Shown here in pieces: positions 59,501 to 64,000 of a stretch of DNA of 64,000 nucleotides (positions are counted from its first letter, which is position 1; the number at the start of each line of letters is the position of its first letter). The stretch lies in NCBI RefSeq assembly GCF_000090795.2, contig NW_003546348.1, forward strand, positions 83,214 through 147,213, written 5' to 3'. The translations under genes were made by a program, and so were the position numbers. This DNA comes from Amphimedon queenslandica. Its lineage: Eukaryota > Porifera > Demospongiae > Haplosclerida > Niphatidae. Below the pieces are notes generated by a model. The model ran no database searches. It was not told the DNA's origin and saw only the letters and a list, made by a program, of their open reading frames with translations.

Positions 59501-60100
59501 AGAGTTATAGCCAACAAAGAGGCGATCCTTTTCTTGCGCCCATTCTATTGCAGTCACACTCTTTTGCTCTCTCTCCATCATGAGCTGCTTCATCTGAGAC
59601 GAGATAAAGAGAGAGAGAGAGAGAGTGATTAATCATCAAAGTGTAAATTAAGAAGCACATATACACCATTGATCGGCAAAGGTATGGTGAGGAGAGGGAC
59701 TGTCTGAGAGACAGAGAGCACATGTACTTACGGACGGTTTAATAAAATTAATGACAGTCACCATTCCATCATCAGTGGCTGTTGCTATCAGAGAATATTC
59801 AGAATGAAACCTCAGTATTTTCAATGGACTTTTACTATCCTGGAGAGAATGAGAGAGATAAATACAATTAAAGAAGCACTTGAATTGTTTTACCGAAAGC
59901 TCTTTTATAAGTTTTCTGGTCTGCATGTCAATGATCCAGAAGTGGCCGGCATTACTGCCCACAGCAAGTAAAGAATCAGAGCTCCTCACGTGCAGACAAG
60001 TGTGGCTTATCTTCTGGTGCTTGAGGAGGAGCCCGAGACTCTGAGGAAGAAGAGCATTGACGAGTATGAGCTGATCCAATTCCTTTACTTCACTCGACAT
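53553..60100 (-). CDS. TECPR2: TECPR2, WD40/tectonin-repeat autophagy and trafficking protein
   Basis: It starts at ATG 60100 (MSSEVKELDQLILVNALLPQ). The N-terminal exons form a WD40 propeller (LAVGSNAGHFWIIDMQTRKL, SLIATATDDGMVTVINFIKP, then segments at 58540-58860 and 58140-58470). An acidic, Ser-rich linker follows, with a Lys/Arg-rich patch (VRKKSRRVKKKTTKRKHLHL) corresponding to the poly-Lys stretch of human TECPR2. One 2.9-kb exon (53553 to about 56465) encodes the rest of the linker and six or more TECPR repeats, for example VWGLDQLGVPYVREGISPLS, VWALDCEKVPYIRKGVTPDY and PVGKAWERVSG. The protein ends ECSDWEFL, a WxxL-type LC3-interacting motif at the extreme C-terminus, where human TECPR2 has EWEVI. 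Human TECPR2 acts in autophagosome formation and ER exit. An intron holds a four-unit palindromic repeat array. Confidence 0.95.
56800..57625 (+). repeat. Palindromic-core repeat array in TECPR2 intron
   Basis: Perfect cores at 56949-56968, 57141-57160 and 57326-57345, spaced 192 and 185 bp. A fourth, near 57511, keeps only the left half (CCCTGTAC directly followed by GGAC). Units are direct repeats and antisense relative to TECPR2. Confidence 0.9.
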
Positions 60101-60553
60101 TTTTTGTTGGGAATTATCGGGGCGTGTCTTAAAATGGGCGTGCCTCCAGTTATAGGCGTGGTGGTTAATTTTTTAGAGGTGTGGCTGAAACTTGCAAAAT
60201 GCAAACAGAAAAATTACAAGCCCCAAGTCTTGTAAAATATAAAATCACAGCTAACAAAAGCACTGTATCTTTACAGATATATATAATCTGGCTCTAGTTG
60301 TTTCACTTTTCTATTCATTTTTAAATAATCTAGATAGTTATTTTTGCTATAGATCTAGAATCTAGGTGTGGCTGTAGGTGGGCTTATTTCTCTATTCAGA
60401 GCCTGCATGCTTTTGATTAAAACAAGTGGCCGTTCAGTTGACTTTGCAAATTACGGTGATATTAATACACCCCTTCCTCTTTCCCTGTCTCTTGCTTTAT
60501 CTCTCTCTCTCCTGTCGGAACAGTCCTAGGATCCTGTTTGTTAGCAGTCAATC
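60101..60553. promoter_or_regulatory. Divergent promoter of TECPR2 and LRRK-type gene
   Basis: 453 bp between start codons. Contains GGGCGTG/GGCGTGG boxes near 60120-60160 and a CT-rich stretch near 60480-60515 upstream of the LRRK-type ATG. No CACGTG seen. No TATA box obvious. Confidence 0.45.
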
Positions 60554-63500
60554 ATGGCTGGTGTAATGCAAGATGACGCCAAGCTACACAAGTTTTGTCA
60601 CGATGGAAAAATAGAAAAGATAAAGGTAGACTGGCCTCACCTTGTTTCTTTCCTCTGCACGACCCTTCTCCTTATGTACATGACATCATTGAATCCCTTT
60701 TTCTTTCTTGTAGGATTTCGTTGCTACTGTTGAACCTGAGATCCTTCTTGATAGACTCAACAATAGAAGAGGTGTTTTTGGCTACACCCCTCTTCACGAA
60801 GCTGTCTCCGGGAATAGATCCAAAGTCATTCCGTATCTCGTTGAACAGGGTGCTAACGTTAACGCCAGGGCTAATTCTGGCTACACTCCGCTTCACCTTG
60901 CAGCCAGTGCTGGTCATATTGAGTGCGTCAAAGTATTGTTGGACAGTGCTGCTGATATCAGCCTCACTGATGACTATGGGAAAACCCCAAAACAAACAGC
61001 CGGCCTGAGTTCAAAGTCGAATATAGTCCGACTTTTAAGGAGCGAAGGTCAGTTTGAGGAACAAAGCTAATTTATGAGTGATTTGTAGCTTTATTAAAAG
61101 GTGTCTATGTGCTACATGTACACATGTTTCCTTTAATCAGCAGCTAATGGCATTAAAACTCACTGCTAACATGTGTTAGCTCTGTATTAGGTTAGCAGCT
61201 GCAGCACACATCATTTCAAATTTAAATCTGAACTCTATAAAATGTACGCATACATATATGTATAAGGACTTTGTTCTTAAGGGAGGATATTTGATTAGTC
61301 AAGTGTCCTATCTTCTCATACCTTTGCTGGATTATGTCCCACGACATTAAGTCTCCCTCACGTTAGGTTTATTCCCTCCATACATTGTTTTGCTTTCAGT
61401 GATTCATTATACTGGTTCAATGTTATTTATTACTCAGTCTTAAATGTTTAGATAAAATCGTAATATATAGGGAAAAGACTTTCAGTTGCAAGTTATGCCT
61501 GTTTTGCCCTTATATGGAAATAAAATAACGTGGAATGATCACTAGTTTAGATTGTATGAAGTTTTGTCCCTCCCTCTCCCCTATCTGTCCTTGCCCCAAA
61601 ATCCATTGATACATGTACATACAATATGATCTTATCTAAAATTTATTTTTAACTTGTAGAGATCATTAAAGAAGTGAAGACAAATGGTGATAACCTCACT
61701 GAGTTACTTCGAGTCAGAATAGATGATCTGGAGCCTAACTGCCTTGAGGATGCACTCACAGCTGCTGTTGAAGTTGGGAACCATTTCAACGTTGGGAAAC
61801 TTGTCGTGAAAGGTGCCACAAACATCCAACAAGCTCTGGACGATTCTAAGGAAAAACAGAAGCATGAGGCAAGGGCCATGCTCTTACTGGTTATTGCTGC
61901 ACAGACAAATGACAGAGACTTGGTCCTTAAACTGTTTGGTGCACCAACACAGAAAAACTTGTCACATGTAAGTGAGGAAGAGAGAGAAGGAGAGTATGTG
62001 TGTTAGAAGCCAAATTGTTTGATTAAATTATGTAAAACTATATGTATCATTAAACAACTTCACAATTAAAAATTCAAACAAATATGCCTAATTTAATGCA
62101 TGTACACACCAACAAAGGAAACACGACACTAAGTTCACTAATAGCTATAAAGGCAGTTCCTATTAAGATAAGCAGCTATCATGTTATAATCCATCTTTAT
62201 AGACTGCACAAAGAGATGCTCGCACATTTCTGCCATCAATATTGACATTTAGTAAATCATGCACAATGTACATGTGTAGGAGTAGCACTAACAGTTACCA
62301 TTGCTATGATAACATTGGAACCTTCTTCTACAATTTGCATGTATATACATGTATATACATTGTATATATATATGGAGTTATTGCATAGTCATTGTTTAGC
62401 AAAAGGGTCTTGTAAAATTTGTAAACAGCTTTTACGTTTTGCATATAGGGATTAACTTATTGTTATCTTATAGTTTGTTACAAAAGCAGTTATGAGCGTA
62501 CATTTCAGTCTAAATATACATGTAGATTATTTAAGCACTAAAATGACAACCTAACCTTAGACATTAGGCTATAATTGCACACACACATAATAAGTTTTAC
62601 GGCCAATTTTTATTTTTAGCCACTGGCCAATGATGATAATTTCTCTGAAGTCCAGAAAGCCGTCATAAGTGGGCGTGTCTCTACTGTTGTCCCAATAGAG
62701 ATAGCAAGACGCCATCAGAACCCAATTGTACGAGAGGAGCTTCTCCTGAGGACTGATGTGAACCAGGAAGAGGGTTCTGTCTATTGGCACGGCCTCCGTC
62801 TACTTGTACTTGATCTCTCTTGGATCCGAAAGATACACTGGGTGAAGAGACTCAGACTGGCTAGGAATGGATTTCGAGCCATCCCAAACGAAATCGGAGG
62901 CTACTTGAAACAAGTAAGAGACAGTAAAGCATGTACTTGTAGTCTTGTACTTTTGATGTATCAAAAAATTATTGAAGTGAAGAATTTTCTCCTAGTCATT
63001 TTGTGGTGAAATACGTGTATGACCAAGAAACCCTGTACTATAGTACAGGGACTTGGCCCTATTTTTGAGTAACTTTACATTCTTTCTTTCTCTCCTTTCC
63101 AGGTGGTGAAACTAGACCTCCAGCACAACGAGTTGGTTACTGTCCCACGCTGTCTCTTTGAGTTACCCAGTCTTAATGAGCTCAATCTAAGCAATAACAA
63201 GCTAATTGAAATACCTGATGTACACGAGTGGTCCCCTGGTCTCACTGTCCTGGACCTCTCCTCTAACGAGCTCTCTAGTCTACCAGCTGACGTTGTTGCT
63301 CCTTCCATTAGGACTCTCAACATTAGTTATAATCGCTTCCGTACTGTCCCTCTCTCTGTCTGCTCCTTTATGAGTCTCCAGCACTTGAACATCAGTTTCA
63401 ATCCAGATATACTCTCCCTCCCGGTGGAGATGGGTCGATTGCAGAATCTCATTAAGCTTGTTACCGACGGACTCAAGGACTTGAGTGATCCTCCTCGTAA

Positions 63501-64000
63501 CATGCAGCGTGATGCCAGGGACTGTGTACGATACCTCAACAGTAAGCTACGCTCCGCTCGTCGGTTCTATCGAATGAAACTGATGCTGGTAGGGAAACAG
63601 AACCGCGGTAAGACAACACTGGTCGCCCGTTTACAAGGACTTGATGTCGGTATCAACCAGTCGACTGTTGGGGTTGATGTGAGTGAGTGGCATTACGCTG
63701 GGGGACTGGGACGTAGGAAGTACCAGTTCAGTATTTGGGATTTTGGTGGTCAGGAGGAGTACTACGCAACACATCAGTGCTTCCTTTCAGAGCGATCCAT
63801 GTATCTGTTGCTGTGGAACGTACAGCATGGGGAGGAAGGTATTCAAGAGTTGAAACCTTGGCTTGATAATATTGCACTGAGAGCTCCTCGCTCTTGTGTC
63901 CTTATCGTCGGTACTCACCTTGATTCTGTTGAAGAAAGTGATCGTCCTGAAGTGGACAAGCTCCTGGGGAAAGTTGCTGAGCTAGCACAGACCTATCACA
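60554..64000 (+). CDS. LRRK: LRRK-type Roco protein (ankyrin-LRR-Roc), 3' part off the right edge
   Basis: Exons 60554-60625, 60714-61047, 61660-61967, 62620-62913 and 63103 onwards. It starts MAGVMQDDAKLHKFCHDGKI. Ankyrin repeats come first (GYTPLHEAVSGNRSKVIPYL, SGYTPLHLAASAGHIECVKV). A helical linker follows, then leucine-rich repeats (KLDLQHNELVTVPRCLFELP, LNELNLSNNKLIEIPDV, LTVLDLSSNELSSLPADVVA). The Roc GTPase domain begins KLMLVGKQNRGKTTLVARLQ (P-loop GxxxxGKT) and continues with STVGVDVSEW (switch I), WDFGGQEEYYATH (DxxG equivalent) and LIVGTHLDSV (G4, THLD). COR, kinase and WD40 domains would lie beyond 64000. The ankyrin-LRR-Roc order is that of metazoan LRRK proteins. Roc motifs resemble LRRK2 (ATVGIDV), while the short N-terminus is closer to LRRK1. 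The subclass is open. Confidence 0.9.
62945..63080 (+). repeat. Single palindromic-core unit in LRRK-type intron
   Basis: Contains AGAATTTTCTCCTAGTCATT, a perfect 20-bp core at 63031-63050 and ATTTTTGAGTAACTTTA. It is a partial unit, ending just before the acceptor at 63102. Confidence 0.8.

Noticed and set aside
62569-63539. Minus-strand ORFs over the LRRK-type exons
   Set aside because: Antisense of LRR and linker exons; no domain and no splicing on that strand.

Overview
The window is animal nuclear DNA. It is AT-rich and gene-dense, with many short GT-AG introns and metazoan genes: LSM1, DNAJC17, SETD3, TMEM62, PAPOLA, TYW5, TECPR2, MTHFS, a RIN-type Rab5 exchange factor, a MyTH4-FERM myosin and an LRRK-type Roco protein. 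Compact introns, tiny intergenic spaces and sponge-like protein divergence suggest a demosponge, most likely Amphimedon or a relative. That assignment is inference. A 295-base run of N at 38464-38758 marks a draft assembly.

Layout from left to right: DNAJC17 (-, partial) is divergent from LSM1 (+). A DH-domain RhoGEF (-) is divergent from a RIN-like SH2/VPS9 protein (+). MBIP-like (-) is divergent from TMEM62 (+). SETD3 (-) is divergent from three tandem GLYAT-like acyltransferases (+). A double MyTH4-FERM myosin (-, gapped) is divergent from PAPOLA (+), which is followed in tandem by TYW5 (+) and an unrecognised Ser/Thr-rich gene (+). A type-I glutamine-synthetase-like gene (-) is divergent from two tandem MTHFS copies (+), the first with a frameshift. 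TECPR2 (-) is divergent from an ankyrin-LRR-Roc LRRK-type gene (+) that runs off the right edge. Every minus-strand gene therefore shares a short head-to-head promoter with a plus-strand gene. Several of these promoters carry a CACGTG E-box or, at myosin/PAPOLA, a perfect NRF1-type palindrome.

Functional themes are RNA metabolism (DNAJC17, LSM1, PAPOLA, TYW5), small-GTPase control (RhoGEF, RIN, LRRK), protein or chromatin modification (SETD3, MBIP), autophagy and trafficking (TECPR2, RIN) and small-molecule metabolism (GLYAT-like, GS-like, MTHFS). The most unusual protein is the RhoGEF. It lacks a visible PH domain and ends in a CRIB motif like that of CDC42 small effectors.

The introns hold a repeat family with a ~186-bp unit built around a 20-bp perfect palindrome, found in LSM1, SETD3, PAPOLA, TECPR2 and LRRK. 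A variant in the myosin intron has a different core sequence that is still perfectly palindromic. Related copies are bounded by CAGGGTTT...AAACCCTG inverted ends. Two other MITE-like elements, a 50-bp minisatellite of about 26 copies and several microsatellites are also present. I saw no tRNA, rRNA, CRISPR or bacterial feature.
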